Source: Corinectria fuckeliana (taxonomy: Eukaryota; Ascomycota; Sordariomycetes; Hypocreales; Nectriaceae). From it: a stretch of 64,000 bases of DNA. The position numbers and the translations under genes were made by a program. Of this stretch, positions 35,335 to 46,553 are shown piece after piece (positions within the stretch are counted from its first letter, which is position 1; each line of letters starts with the position of its first letter). The notes under the pieces are model-generated. The model had not been told where the DNA came from. It saw only the letters and a program-made list of their open reading frames with translations, and searched no databases. The stretch covers positions 39,597 through 103,596 of the forward strand of contig WPDH01000148.1 in the NCBI GenBank assembly GCA_019137255.1, given 5' to 3'.

Positions 35335-38300
35335 GGTGTTGAACTGGCGAGGGCGAATTGAGAAGAAGTGGTGGATGGACAGATTGTATGGATTGGTATT
35401 GATGACCTCGGTGCGCTAGGAGAGGACCAGTCCGGCTGATATGTGAAGTTGAAGGGATTGAAAACAAAATTGGGACTGAGGAGAGAAGAGGGAAAGGAAG
35501 CAGTACAGGACTCAAGGCGAGGCTAGACTCGGTGTTTTGAAAGAAACGACCCTGCGCCAGGTTTGGGGTAGTCCGAGACCGATCGATGGCTACGATCCGG
35601 CATCCTGCAATCAAGCAACGCTCTATGGTTGAGACTTTGAAGGCAGCACAGTACGAGAACGGCAAGGTACCTTGCAGTACTAGCCCGTCCTAGTACGAGC
35701 GAGTACCTCAGCTACCTACTAATTAACTTACATGCCTACCGGCACGCACAACAGTACCTAGTGCGAGCCAGAGGGCGGAGGAGGAGGAGGACAATTGTGT
35801 TGTGCCTGGGTGGGCTTGCGGCTTGCCGGGCTAACGATGATTCCGAGTGGAGAGTGGGGCGGCACCAAGCAAGCCCGGCGGCGGAGGTTGGGCGGAAGGG
35901 AAAAGTTTCTCACCGACATTCACCGGTAGGGTCTGTTAGAGGCCAGCACAATCTACTATGTAAGTTCCGTCTCACGGTCAAGGCCCGGTAACTGAAAAGT
36001 GCTAGCCAGTCTCGACGATCGCAGTTATTAGGGAAACCCTCAGCTGCCTCTAGTTATCTCTCTCATCTTCTCTCATTGTATTACTCCGTAGCCCGGGAAG
36101 AATGACCGGAAGGGCCCGGCGGAATCGGTACATCAAGTTGAAAAGTTGCTTATCTACTGAAGACCCCCTACAGCTCGGTAAGAGTAATGCGATACGACAG
36201 AGCCTTGATTGCTTAGACTAGTCGAGCAACGCATCTTTGCGACAAGAGCTATTAATCCAGATGCTCGTCCAACCAACCAACTCCCCCGCCCCCATCGGCA
36301 CGGTAGTTGGGCGGTACAGAACTCGTACAGGACCTACCATAGTAGTCTAAGGACCAAACAAAACAGCTACCGAACAACCATTGCCGAATGGATCCTCTCC
36401 TCGTACGGTTCTTCGGCAAGGATCCACGGTGGGCGCCGTCTACATCACTTCTCGGCGGTCGGACGTGGCCGTGTCTGGCCCTCTCAAACCTCCGTGGTCG
36501 TGCGTGCTCGCCGCTATAGCCGCGCGGTGATCAAGCCGCGCTCCTTTAGCAACTTGTGTTTCGTATCATGTTGCAGGGGCACAGGGCAGAATATGAAATT
36601 TTCTGGAGGGGGATCAGGCGCAGACGGAGTTGACCGTGGATGAATGAGGATAGAAGCGCCGAGACAGCGGGACAGCAACCTTCGGATGCCGGATTCGGCA
36701 TCGATACAGCACGGTACCATTACACGTACTTCCGTCAAGACATTTCCAGGTTTCACTATGAAGGCAGTCCTGCTCGGTAAGTTAACGCCAGATAGGCTCA
36801 GATACCCGTTTAAGGTAAGAATAAGAGGCTCCCTCCTCCCTCCCTGTCTCCCTCGTGGCCGTGGCTGTGGCCTTTGCCGTTGCCGAGCAGGGGATTTCTC
36901 TCGCCTAAGCAGGACAGACAGACAGACTCAGTGACGTAGGCCCGCCCGGCTGGCGCAGTACCGTATCATGGTTTGCAAGGGTGTTGTATGCGCGCACCGG
37001 TGTGAACCGGCAGCCGCAATGGCGTTATCCATAGATGGGTGGTTGTTCCCCCTGGTCGATTCGCCCGTACATGACGGTACTGTGCCAAGAATACAGTTAG
37101 GGGGTTGATGCGGCCAATTAGTAAGGATTGGAAAGAAAAAGAATTCGTCGACCGGCGTGGTTATTGACCTGAATTGAGCCATGGCATTGGCTGCTTTCGC
37201 TACATGGATCGCCAGGGTCCCCAAAGCCTGGGCAGGCTTGTAGTCGGAGGTTGTATTTGCACAGTACGTAGGAAGTACATAACACTCCGTACTGCTGCAA
37301 TTTGCTTCTGCTGTTACAGGGTAGTACGTAAGGCGAACCGGACAATCGATTGTTTGAGCGGATGTGATTGGTTGGTTGGCTAGCTAGATGGGTCTTTGAT
37401 TTTCCTACAGAGGTGCTCTGTACATAGAATTCCCTTCGCTGTGTAAGGATTTGGTTTTGTGTGCTTGCCAGTGTTTCGTCTAGCTGGGCCTTGCCCTTTT
37501 TTCTTATTTTTCTCTATTGATTAATTCCTCATCCTTGATCTATGCTTGTTAGACACGTTCCACTTAGCTCATTTCAACAGTGAGTGTCAGAGTTCTTTTT
37601 TTCATGCCTAGGCTGCGGCGGCAAAGCAAGCCCACCACAGCATAGTGCGAGGAGAACTAGCGTATGTACTGTATCCGTGAACGGGGCGACGGGGCCCAGC
37701 ATGACGTGAGAGCCCACTAAATGACTCCACAGTCTAGCGCTTATTCGATGGGCGCGAAGTCGCATTCTGCATCAGCGCTGGTACCGCGCTGTGAGCTTCC
37801 TAGACGTCTGTCTCCATGGAACATTTTGTCTGCGTGGGCTTCGATGATATCTGATATCTTTCCTTTTGCTACCTCTTCCCGTCCCCAGCCGTCAGCAGAT
37901 GGTCTGACACTGGACATTTGATTTCGGGTGGCTGTAACGCAACCCCCACTCCCGGGCCGGCCCTGCGCGGGATGCTGTGTGCCTGCGTGAAGATATCTCG
38001 ACTGATAGGAAAGCAAGGTGCAGTACGTACAGCCACACACACAGTATGAAAGTTACTTGGCGCAACTTTCAACAGTTGTATACTTTTTTCTTCCTACTTA
38101 CTTATAGTGTGAATTGCACCTCCCCAACACATTTCCATCTTCATCGCTAGGTCGCAGGTTCATCGAATCTCCATCGCATCCACCATCGCCATCGTAGTGC
38201 ACCTCACCGTATCTCTGTTACGGATCAATTATCCAAATCAATCGAATCGGGTCTATGTTTGGCACCGTCTCTTATGTAATCACACCCCCCCTTGCTTGCC

Positions 38301-38531
38301 CAGCGGCCAAGCGATCAAATTTGTACATATGTAGCTACACGTACCTGCGCAAGTAGTAAGTACTAGTAGGCCGGCCTGTCCGTGCTGTTACGCTCGCTAT
38401 CGTCATAGCCATACCTCGAGCTATCGTCCTCGCCGCGGCAAATCTTTACATCTATCCTCCCTAACCTTCCTCTTCCCCTTCTTCCTCTCCCTATTCCGTC
38501 TACCGTCCGTCACATCATACAGTAATCCATC
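35335..38531. other. 3.2-kb divergent promoter region of the choline pathway genes
   Basis: Separates the choline oxidase and betaine aldehyde dehydrogenase starts. No protein gene is supported; the 144-codon frame at 36209-36643 has no recognisable features. The flanks next to both starts are pyrimidine-rich in the sense direction, as in fungal leaders. Confidence 0.5.
38455..38531 (+). promoter_or_regulatory. CT-rich leader before the betaine aldehyde dehydrogenase start
   Basis: A long pyrimidine tract (CCTCCC, CCTTCCTCTTCCCC, TTCTTCCTCTCCC) immediately precedes the ATG at 38532. Such tracts are common at strongly expressed fungal promoters and leaders. The exact transcription start is not visible. 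Confidence 0.5.
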
Positions 38532-40061
38532 ATGACCTTTTCTACCGAAATCCACACCTTCCACTCGGGCCGGCCCCAACCGGAATCGTCTTCCTCCGCG
38601 TCTACTTTCACCTCAGTCGACCCCAGCACCGCAAAGCCCCTTGCAACCATCTACACCACCACCCCGGACCAGCTCAACGACGCCGTTGCTGCTGCCCGGG
38701 CCGCATTTCTTACGTGGTCCCAGACCCCGGCTCCGCGCCGTGCCGAGATCCTACTTCGCGCCGCCGCCATCCTCCGAGAGCGCAACGACCAACTCGCACT
38801 CACCGAGACTCTTGATACCGGCAAAGCCTGGTCTGAAACGTCCACCGTCGACGTGGTCACCGGCGCCGATGTGCTAGAATACTATGGCCACCTCGCTGCT
38901 GGCAGCCTTCCCGCCAACAACACTCGCCTTCGTGCCGATGCCTTTGTCCTGACCAGCCACGAGCCCCTCGGCGTCTGCGCCGGCATCGGTGCTTGGAACT
39001 ACCCCATCCAGATCGCCCTGTGGAAGTCAGCCCCATGTCTCGCCGCCGGAAATTGCATGGTCTATAAGCCCAGCGAGGTGACTCCTCTTCACGCAAACGC
39101 CCTCGCAGAGATCTACATCGAGGCTGGCGTGCCTCCCGGCGTCTTCAACGTTGTCTACGGCGATGGGCTTAGTGTCGGCGCTCCCCTCGTCGCTCATGTC
39201 GGCATTGCCAAGGTCAGTTTCACTGGCCAGGTCAGCACAGGCAGCAAGGTTGCCAGCGAGGCCGCCAAGGGCATGAAGGGCATCACCATGGAGCTTGGTG
39301 GCAAGAGCCCCCTCGTCATTCTTCCTGACGCCGACGTCGACGAGGCTGCTGATATTGCCATGGTTGCCAATTTTTTTTCCACCGGCCAAGTGTGCACAAA
39401 CGGAACTCGTGTCTTTGTCCCCGATACTCTATTGGGCCAAGTCGAGAAAGCTCTGGTGGAGAGGTGTCGCGAAGGCATCCGCATGGGTCTACCCCGTAAT
39501 GAAAAGTCCAACTTCGGTCCCATGGTCAGCGCCGCGCAGCAAGAAAAGGTCAAGATGTACATCCAGCATGGCCGAGACGTCGACAGGGCCCGTGTTCTCT
39601 ACGATGGTTCCCAGGAAGTGCAGAAGACGCTGCCTACCGCCGACGGCTTCTGGGTCCCACCGGTCATCTTCACCGACTGTACCGACGAGATGCGCATCGT
39701 TCGCGAAGAGATTTTTGGCCCTGTCATGTCCATCCTGCCCTACAAGACCTATGGTATGGACTGCGAAGATTGGCTACCGCCACTCATCGCCCGAGCCAAC
39801 GACACGCCCATGGGCTTGGCCGCAGGCGTCGTCTCGTCCGATGTCGGTGTGGCTCAAGAGGTTATCCAGAAGCTCGACGCCGGTATTACTTGGATCAACA
39901 CATGGGGTGAGTCCCCTGCAGAAATGCCAGTCGGTGGGTGGAAGATGAGCGGCGTCGGGGTCGAGAATGGTGTTGAGGGAATCCGGGCCTATATGAGGAC
40001 TAAAAGCACTCTGGTACAGCTCGGCAAGGGCGCGTGCAGGGGCGTATTTGCCAAGCTGTAA
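38532..40061 (+). CDS. Betaine aldehyde dehydrogenase
   Basis: A 509-aa aldehyde dehydrogenase, single exon, that would oxidise betaine aldehyde to glycine betaine with NAD(P)+. Catalytic features are Asn156 in GAWNYP, Glu254 in MELGGKSP and Cys288 in GQVCTNGTRVFV. The last block is the form typical of BetB-type enzymes. The length matches the family. The C-terminus Ala-Lys-Leu is a type 1 peroxisomal signal, matching the Ser-Arg-Leu end of the divergent choline oxidase, so both steps probably share the organelle. The ATG lies directly after a pyrimidine-rich leader. Other aldehyde dehydrogenases could share these motifs, but the neighbour makes betaine aldehyde the best substrate assignment. 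Confidence 0.94.
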   Translation: MTFSTEIHTFHSGRPQPESSSSASTFTSVDPSTAKPLATIYTTTPDQLNDAVAAARAAFLTWSQTPAPRRAEILLRAAAILRERNDQLALTETLDTGKAWSETSTVDVVTGADVLEYYGHLAAGSLPANNTRLRADAFVLTSHEPLGVCAGIGAWNYPIQIALWKSAPCLAAGNCMVYKPSEVTPLHANALAEIYIEAGVPPGVFNVVYGDGLSVGAPLVAHVGIAKVSFTGQVSTGSKVASEAAKGMKGITMELGGKSPLVILPDADVDEAADIAMVANFFSTGQVCTNGTRVFVPDTLLGQVEKALVERCREGIRMGLPRNEKSNFGPMVSAAQQEKVKMYIQHGRDVDRARVLYDGSQEVQKTLPTADGFWVPPVIFTDCTDEMRIVREEIFGPVMSILPYKTYGMDCEDWLPPLIARANDTPMGLAAGVVSSDVGVAQEVIQKLDAGITWINTWGESPAEMPVGGWKMSGVGVENGVEGIRAYMRTKSTLVQLGKGACRGVFAKL

Positions 40062-42068
40062 ACGATTTGACGATACCCATGTAGAACTAAATGATAGACT
40101 CACGCGACAGCCATTTTCGAGATTACGTTCCGCTTATGCAACAGATAGCTGCAAATATATTATTGCTGGTTTTATCCTCATCGTAAGTGCAAAGCAAAGG
40201 ATAGTGTCTGGTTCAAGAAGTCGGTTATGTCCACGGTCAACCACAAGGAAATAGGGATGGGGCACATAGAAATACAACGGCATTGTAGCAGCTTTGATTA
40301 TAACTCGTCTTTAGCGCTATCCTTGAGTCATTCAAAATTAGTTAACGTGGTAGATTTGACAGTCCATGCCAAATTGGCAACTAAAGGCCGAATTCATTTC
40401 GGTAACATATCCTTAAGCTTACTAATAGGACTTGCAGTTTCATCTCGAGTCTTGAATAATATGGCTACAGCAGAAACTACAATCGAGTTTCTCGCCCCAT
40501 ACGCAGTGTTAAAGAGCACGTTTATTCTGGGAAAATTTGAAGGCCCTTCACAGGGTTTCTTCAAAGAGGCGTGTCTTCTGTTGTATTGATTTGTTGTTTC
40601 TTCCTTCTTTCGTTCTCAGTTCGGGTCGACAGCAATGTTGAGGATCTGAACATAACCCTAAGCAGCCCGCTCAATAATCGCCCAAGTGCGTTCGCAGAGT
40701 ACATCACCGCATCCTACGATTTAATTTAGGAAGTTCCCGAAGATCTTGCCTAGCGGCTTCGAGAACGACAATCAGTGAGACGCGAGGTTATATAGGGCCA
40801 ACTAGTGTGAAGCAGGCGGTGTACTTGATCTAGTACAGGCTCGACTGACTGTCGTGCGTATTTGTTCATAAGTATGCGCTTGGAAATGCATGTCCCATGG
40901 CGGGGATAGCATAGACTTATCGAGAGTTGGCATTTAAAAGCTTCGATAGCCCTACTTCTTCCTGTCGAGGCAGGATTTGCTCATCCCAAAGCCGGCAAGG
41001 CCTGTAGAATTCGAGGAAAAGGTTCCGAGAATAGGCTAGTGGTATGCTAAGAAAGTCCCTGGGGGCTAAGTTGAACCCCAGTCCTGGTAGCCGATACCAC
41101 CACCCTCAAGCACCGAGTGATCCTCTCTGACTTTGAATAGCGTGAGCTTCGTATTATCGCTATGATTAACATACATAGCCTATGCTTAGTTGCATTATCA
41201 TTTAATGAAAATGATGTTTCAGCCAAGTCCGTCATACTCCTCGAGCTGTCCAAGAAGAGGGCTGTTGTGGTTGCTTGCTTCTTGGGAAGCAATATGTGGA
41301 TCGATCAGCTTTTAGTCAGTCTTTTCACGCATGCTCGCCGCTAAAGAGAGTGACGCTGACAGTTTGCCGCTGCTACAAGCTACAATGTTCTTCCTGACTG
41401 CAGGTGTTCTTCGGTCTCAGCGTCTCAAGAGCTGGCTACGCTGCACGTATGTATAGCGTTGCATCCATCATGTGGTTGGGTGGTGCCTGTCGTCATCCGT
41501 GCTCCAACTATTTAATTTATTATTAAAGTCCATTGCAACCGCACAGGTCCTGCTTGCAGGTTCAAACCTAAAAAAGGACCAGGCCGTTGAACGATTCGGT
41601 CGTTATGCAGCCTGGCATAGAAACCAGCAGATACCATAACACTAAGCGCTACAGATTTCACATGTGGACGAACGACCTCCGTTAATTACGCATCCCTATT
41701 TGGGGTTTGTCCGGATGTCGACTCACAGTCCCTCCGGCAGCCACATCTCTTGAGCCGTTTCCCCGCCAATCACAACCGGACGCTTTCCCCAGACCGCTGA
41801 TCCCCCACAACTCGGCCCTGTGCTACCCCGAACTTTCCACAATCGGAGATCTGCTGCAACCGCGCCAAAGACATCAATGTAAACGCTGCACCTAGCTCCA
41901 AAGCCTTGTATTTGGGTCTCATGCGGAGCTCAGTAGTCCGTCGGAGAGTCTTAGATATTAGCAATGCCTTGCCTTTATTAAGGCCAGTTCCTTCCTCCAG
42001 AGTCGACAGTGGCCAAGCCTACGACAGAATGCTTCCACGATAAACAGTAATTATCACAGAATTTGAAC
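40062..42068. other. Intergenic region, nothing recognised
   Basis: Two kilobases between the dehydrogenase and the GH43 gene. A 120-codon ATG frame at 40227-40589 begins 166 bp after the dehydrogenase stop and matches nothing I know; it may be 3' untranslated sequence. No tRNA or repeat was identified. Confidence 0.45.
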
Positions 42069-43172
42069 ATGCATCTGCTCTCCGTTCTTACTGCATTCTT
42101 CTCGACTGCTTTAGTTGTCAGTATTCCTACTCCGCGTCAAAATACAAGCTACGTGGGATATCTCATCTCAACCTTCAGCGACGCCAATCCGCAAGTACAA
42201 TGGCACCTTTCGGATGGCAACAGCGCATCAAGTTTCAGGTTTCTAAATAACGGAAACTCGGTTCTTGCATCAACCGTTGGTACGAAGGGAGTGAGGGATA
42301 TTTTCCTTGTCACAAACTCCGCAAGGTCTGAGTACTTTTTGATTGCGACTGGTGAGTTTTTCCAGCTAGAAAGTCCGAGAATCCGATTGCTCATAGATGG
42401 ATCATCTAGATCTTGACATAAATGCTGCTGGGTTCTCGTGGGACTGGGCTACAAGACAAGGTAGTCGTGGTATTGTTGCTTGGAAATCATCCAATCTTGT
42501 CGATTGGTCTGCGTCTTCGTTGCGAACGTATGCATTCGTGCTTCCTTGACGAGTCCCCTTGACTAATCACTCACTAGGGTTGAGGGAGAAACAGCTGGCA
42601 TGGTTTGGGCGCCGTCTGCCATCTGGGACGATGCCACTAAGCAGTACTATGTCTTCTGGGCTTCCCGGCTGTATGGCTCCTCGGATACAGACCACACAGG
42701 TACCGCAAGTCTCGATCGAATCCGATACGCAACGACCGAGGACTTCGTCACATTCAGCGCCCCATCCGACTACGAGGCTCTTACAACTACCCCACTAATT
42801 GACCAGGAGTTCCAATATCTTGGAACGCCAGGTGCTTTTGCTAGGTTTCTTAAGAACGAGACTACCAACCAAGTGTACCAGGAAACAACGACTGACGGGC
42901 TGTTTGGAACTTGGACTCGGATTCCGGGATATGTTCGTGATCAGAGTCCCCTCGAGGGCCCAGCGTCGTTCGCCGACAACCTCACCCCAAGTCTTTACCA
43001 TCTGCTACTCGATGACTACACACAATATGCTCCCTTTCAGTCTTCTAGTATTCTGTCAGGAGATTGGCTGGTGTCAGACACATCCAGTTTTCCCATTGGC
43101 CTGAAGCACGGCTCTGTCACGCAATTGACTCGGGAGGAGTATGACAGCATAACCGATAGGTACGCAGCGTGA
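42069..43172 (+). CDS. Secreted GH43-like glycoside hydrolase, three exons
   Basis: Exons 42069-42351, 42410-42527 and 42578-43172 encode 331 aa. A signal peptide is evident (LLSVLTAFFSTALVVS, residues 3-18). The spliced protein resembles the five-bladed beta-propeller family GH43 and its relatives. VRDIFLV (Asp77) fits the general base, LIDQEF (Asp209) the pKa-modulating Asp and PLEGPAS (Glu260) the general acid; WAPSAIWD (144-151) is a family-like block. Activity on arabinan, xylan or another substrate cannot be told. Intron 1 uses the CTAG acceptor ending at 42409 rather than the earlier ATAG, because only this keeps the frame open. Intron 2 (50 nt) has a GACTAATC branch. The frame also extends to a TTG at 42063, which I rejected for the ATG. 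Confidence 0.82.
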
Positions 43173-43732
43173 AATACTAGAGATGTTGCAATATATTGCT
43201 AGTCACCATTCTAAATCATGATAAATATTCTTATGCTTGCCCTGTGACACACTCGCCCCGACACGTGCAAGTCGTTGTCTTACTGCCCTTCTACAGCTCG
43301 GAGATTATATTATGCACCACTTTGAGTATGTTGTCATCCTTTACGACCCTCCAAGAGATATTAGAGATATATCTTCAAACCATTAGAGGGATCACCCTTC
43401 TAAAAACAAGAGTTGGTCGTCTGGAGCTTGAGAGAACCTCAATGATTAGTAATGGCCAAGTACCTAGTTACAAAAGTCCAGTTGTATGCCCGTTACTAAC
43501 TACCATATTCTTTACACAGAGGTCGTAAATAGCTAGCTTAACAAATTCATGCTTGAAATAGTCACGGGGGGGGGGTGTTTCTCATTTCTCAAGACCAACG
43601 GCTACAAAACAGAAGTCTGCTCAAGTATATCTCCAAAACCCAACAAGAATATAGCTAGACAAGTCTAATGAGACTGGATAGCTTTAAGCGAAGTTGAGAT
43701 ATTTCAGGCCGCCATGTTTCTGATACGGAGAT
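43173..43732. other. Convergent spacer between GH43 gene and pseudogene
   Basis: About 560 bp between the convergent 3' ends of the GH43 gene and the flavocytochrome-like pseudogene. It contains a G run near 43565-43575 and no supported gene. Confidence 0.5.
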
Positions 43733-45318
43733 CTAAAGCTTATACTTTTGCTTGAATACCTTTTGAGCGTACGGGTGTCCACCTCTCAAGACATAGTGAT
43801 CGATATCGGCTGTATTGACGTAATCTGGGTTAGCATCTTTCATCAAATCCGTCATTCCGCAAAGGCGCATGGCTGTTTCAATTTCGTCTCGGAGAACTAG
43901 ATGTATGGTCAGCTCTTGAAGATAGTGTCGGCCGATGCAAGGGGCAAGCTCACTATCAACCGCATGCTTCACACCGTCTCGACCATAATTAACAGCATAT
44001 ACGAACGGCCATCCGAGGCCGACTGCAGACGCACCAAGGCAGATTGCTTTTACCACGTCGGAACCTCTTCGAAAGCCGCCATCGATCAGAACCTCCAATG
44101 ATTGAAAGACTTCAGGGCAATTCCGATGTAACTCTAACAATAGGACGACTGTAGGTGTGGCGCCATCAGCTGCTCGACCGCCATGATTGCTTAGAACAAT
44201 GCCTTAGAGGCCTTTTGTCATCGCCCGTTCAGCGTCCTCCCAACCTTGTACACCCTTCAGCACAACCGGCAAATCAGTCAGTTGGCGTAGCCAGGAAATG
44301 TTGTCCCACTTCAATGTCGGGTCGATGAAAGAGCCGGTTTGCCACGCTAGCCCGGTGCCTCTCCAGTCTTTCGCCTTGCCTACGGCACGGCCGTTTGTTT
44401 CTGGAATATAGGCATCAGCCTTAGCTCGCTCGTCAGCCTCTCGCTTCGACACAACAGGTAAATCTGCTGTAAGGAAGATGGCTTTAACTTTCCCCGAAGC
44501 CGTAACCCGGCGTATAATGTCTTCCGACTTGCCACGGTCCTTGTTCACGTAAAGTTGAAAGAAAGCATGCTGCAGTGTCGCTTCCAGGATTTCCTCATAT
44601 GAGTATGATGCCAGAGTAGAAATACACTGAATAATGCCCGTCTCAGCTGCTCCTTTTGCTAAAGCTAGCTCTCCCTCCTGCCTAGCGGTCATAACGGCAC
44701 CGGTAGGCGAAATAAAGACAGGAAGGCCAAGGCTGCACCCGAATAGCGTTGTTTTTGTATTGACCGTACCAACGTTGCGCAGCACCGCTGGTCGAAGCCA
44801 GATCCTCTTTAAGAAGGCTGCATTCGCATCACGCGTCAGGTTGTCATTTGAGGCTCCGTAGATGTATGCCCAAGCCTTCTTGGAGAGAGTCAGAGCAGCG
44901 ATATCCTCGAAGTCGTGGAGGTTGATAATGTTGCTCAGCGGGGACTTTTCATCAGTTGAACCAGACACAGTTAAAGGCGACGTCTTTTCAGTCGTCGTCC
45001 ATTGCGCCGTGCCATCTAGTGCGTTCAAAGGACCCAGGATCTTCTCCTTTTTGAGGCTCGTACGGATCAATGATGGGGCGTGGACGTTGTTATACGCCCT
45101 TGTAGCATCCTGCCCAGCGAATTGATAGATTACTTTGTCATGCTGTCAGCGTTTGGAATACCTCTTAGCCCACGTGTGGCTCCGCGCTCACTTTCGGGTC
45201 CTCCCGGATGATCAGGTGCGAATTCTGTCATGTCATAGACGTTTCCGTCGACAGCGATCCAGATATCGTCAATCTTGTTATGGCGGGCGAGTTCACCTGC
45301 TGAAATCGTCCTGGACAT
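43733..45318 (-). pseudogene. Flavocytochrome b2-like FMN-dependent alpha-hydroxy acid dehydrogenase, nonsense-mutated
   Basis: Two exons, 45318-45192 and 45132-43733, make a 509-codon frame with one internal stop. The N-terminus is a cytochrome b5-like heme domain (heme ligand His37 in HPGG, second His in NNVHAPSL). It is followed by an FMN-dependent L-lactate-type dehydrogenase domain with SNHGGR and IDGGFRRGSD, the arrangement of yeast Cyb2. The 59-nt intron (GTGAGC to AAAG) restores GPEIIYQFAGQDA. Codon 352 (44206-44204) is TAA, directly before the catalytic GIVLSNHGGR block. The reading frame continues unbroken for 156 codons after it. The normally conserved GRPF motif reads GWPF. Both lesions could be C-to-T changes. 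No intron was found that removes the stop without deleting conserved sequence. Sequencing error or readthrough remain possible. Confidence 0.82.
45133..45191 (-). other. Intron of the flavocytochrome b2-like pseudogene (59 nt)
   Basis: Donor GTGAGC at 45191, acceptor AAAG ending at 45133. The joint gives HPGGPEIIYQFAGQDATRAYN, continuous with the cytochrome b5-like fold. The unspliced frame stops just inside the second exon. Confidence 0.82.
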
Positions 45319-46553
45319 ATTGACAAGAACATACGCGTTTGCGCTGCCCTAGTATCTGAGTCAAGATGACTGAAAAAGATCAAGCTTGCAGAATTGATGC
45401 CTGTCTTCCTTTCGACCTGAGGTGAGGAGAAGCCAGGCTTATCGGCAGTTTAAAACCAATCAGGCCCTCGGAAACTCGGGTCGAGCATACCGATCGACAA
45501 ACGGGGTCAGTTTCGGGTGACAGGTGACAGGCGCAATAGAATGACGAATCCCAAGCTTTCTCCTGCTGCTATATACACACAAACCAAAACTGAAAGTATG
45601 TACGTTATACCCAAGCCTGCCTCAGAAATTGGCCTTGTTTGATGTGCTTCTTCTTGGAGTCCCTTCATATCAACGTGCATAAAGCATGGTTCGTTCTATC
45701 CCATTTAGGTCTGTTGCATTCGGAGCATTGCCCGTCGGCTTCGGTCTGTGCCAAGTCCCGAAAGCAGTCTTCTTCCGGAATTACCGCTCCTCGAGACCCT
45801 GTTCTAGAGGCTTGGGCAAAGAGACAGCGGCTCCCGATTGGTGGCAAGTGTCTTTCGTGATTCTCCGCGTACGAGGGTTAGCTCACATGGGTATGCAATT
45901 GGTCCGCTTTCCCGTGCCGTGAAAAGGAAAGTAGACAAAGCAATAGCGAAGCGCAATAAGTCCCCTCTAGACTAGTAGGATAGTGCTCGGCAATTTCTAT
46001 TCAGACTTCGTACTACATGCCTACACTACACAGTACCAGAATTCTGGGATATCGCTGTCGGTCGATTGGGCCCCGAGCGTTATTCTGCAATTTGCCTTGT
46101 CTGCTGATCTTCCCCACGTTCCTAGCCCGCAAGCCCTCCCGAATATGCACGCGGCAGAATATGGCAGCATGATCTACGGTGATTAGGTCATTGATTGCGC
46201 GAGCTTGTTTGGCAATCTTCCCTAGATGGGCAAGCGAAGACAAAGCCGGGCTAACTTACAGCTTCGGCCAACAGGGCTCGCTCGTTTACTTTCGCCCGAG
46301 AGTTTCAGTTGCGAGAGTGGGAAGGAATGGCGCTATCTCGTGCAAGATGCTGTCACTCGACAAGAGGGCAATGCTCCGAGATTGCGAGTATTCTCATCGA
46401 CTGGGGAGCTTGCGTCATCAAACGCAATTACTGATTATAAAACCGTGATACATCGCCAGCCATCAACATGCAGACATTCCAACGAGCATACTGATTGGCA
46501 AAGCCTTACGGGTCATCTTCCCCGATCTGTTGCGACGCTGCTGCTGTCACGCA
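45319..46553. other. Divergent promoter region of the pseudogene and the lyase gene
   Basis: 1.2 kb without a supported gene. Overlapping frames on the plus strand (45983-46861) are out of frame with the lyase and lack domain features. Confidence 0.45.

Noticed and set aside
40227..40589. 120-codon ATG frame just after the betaine aldehyde dehydrogenase gene
   Set aside because: No recognisable features and likely within the 3' untranslated region.
41541..41590. tRNA-like 3' half with a GGTTCAAACC-type loop
   Set aside because: The flanking bases do not form a T-arm and acceptor stem, and no D or anticodon arm is present upstream.
44204..44254. A 51-nt intron that would remove the in-frame TAA (GTGTAC ... 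TAAG)
   Set aside because: The donor is poor and it would delete the conserved GVQGWEDAERAM segment that precedes the catalytic block.
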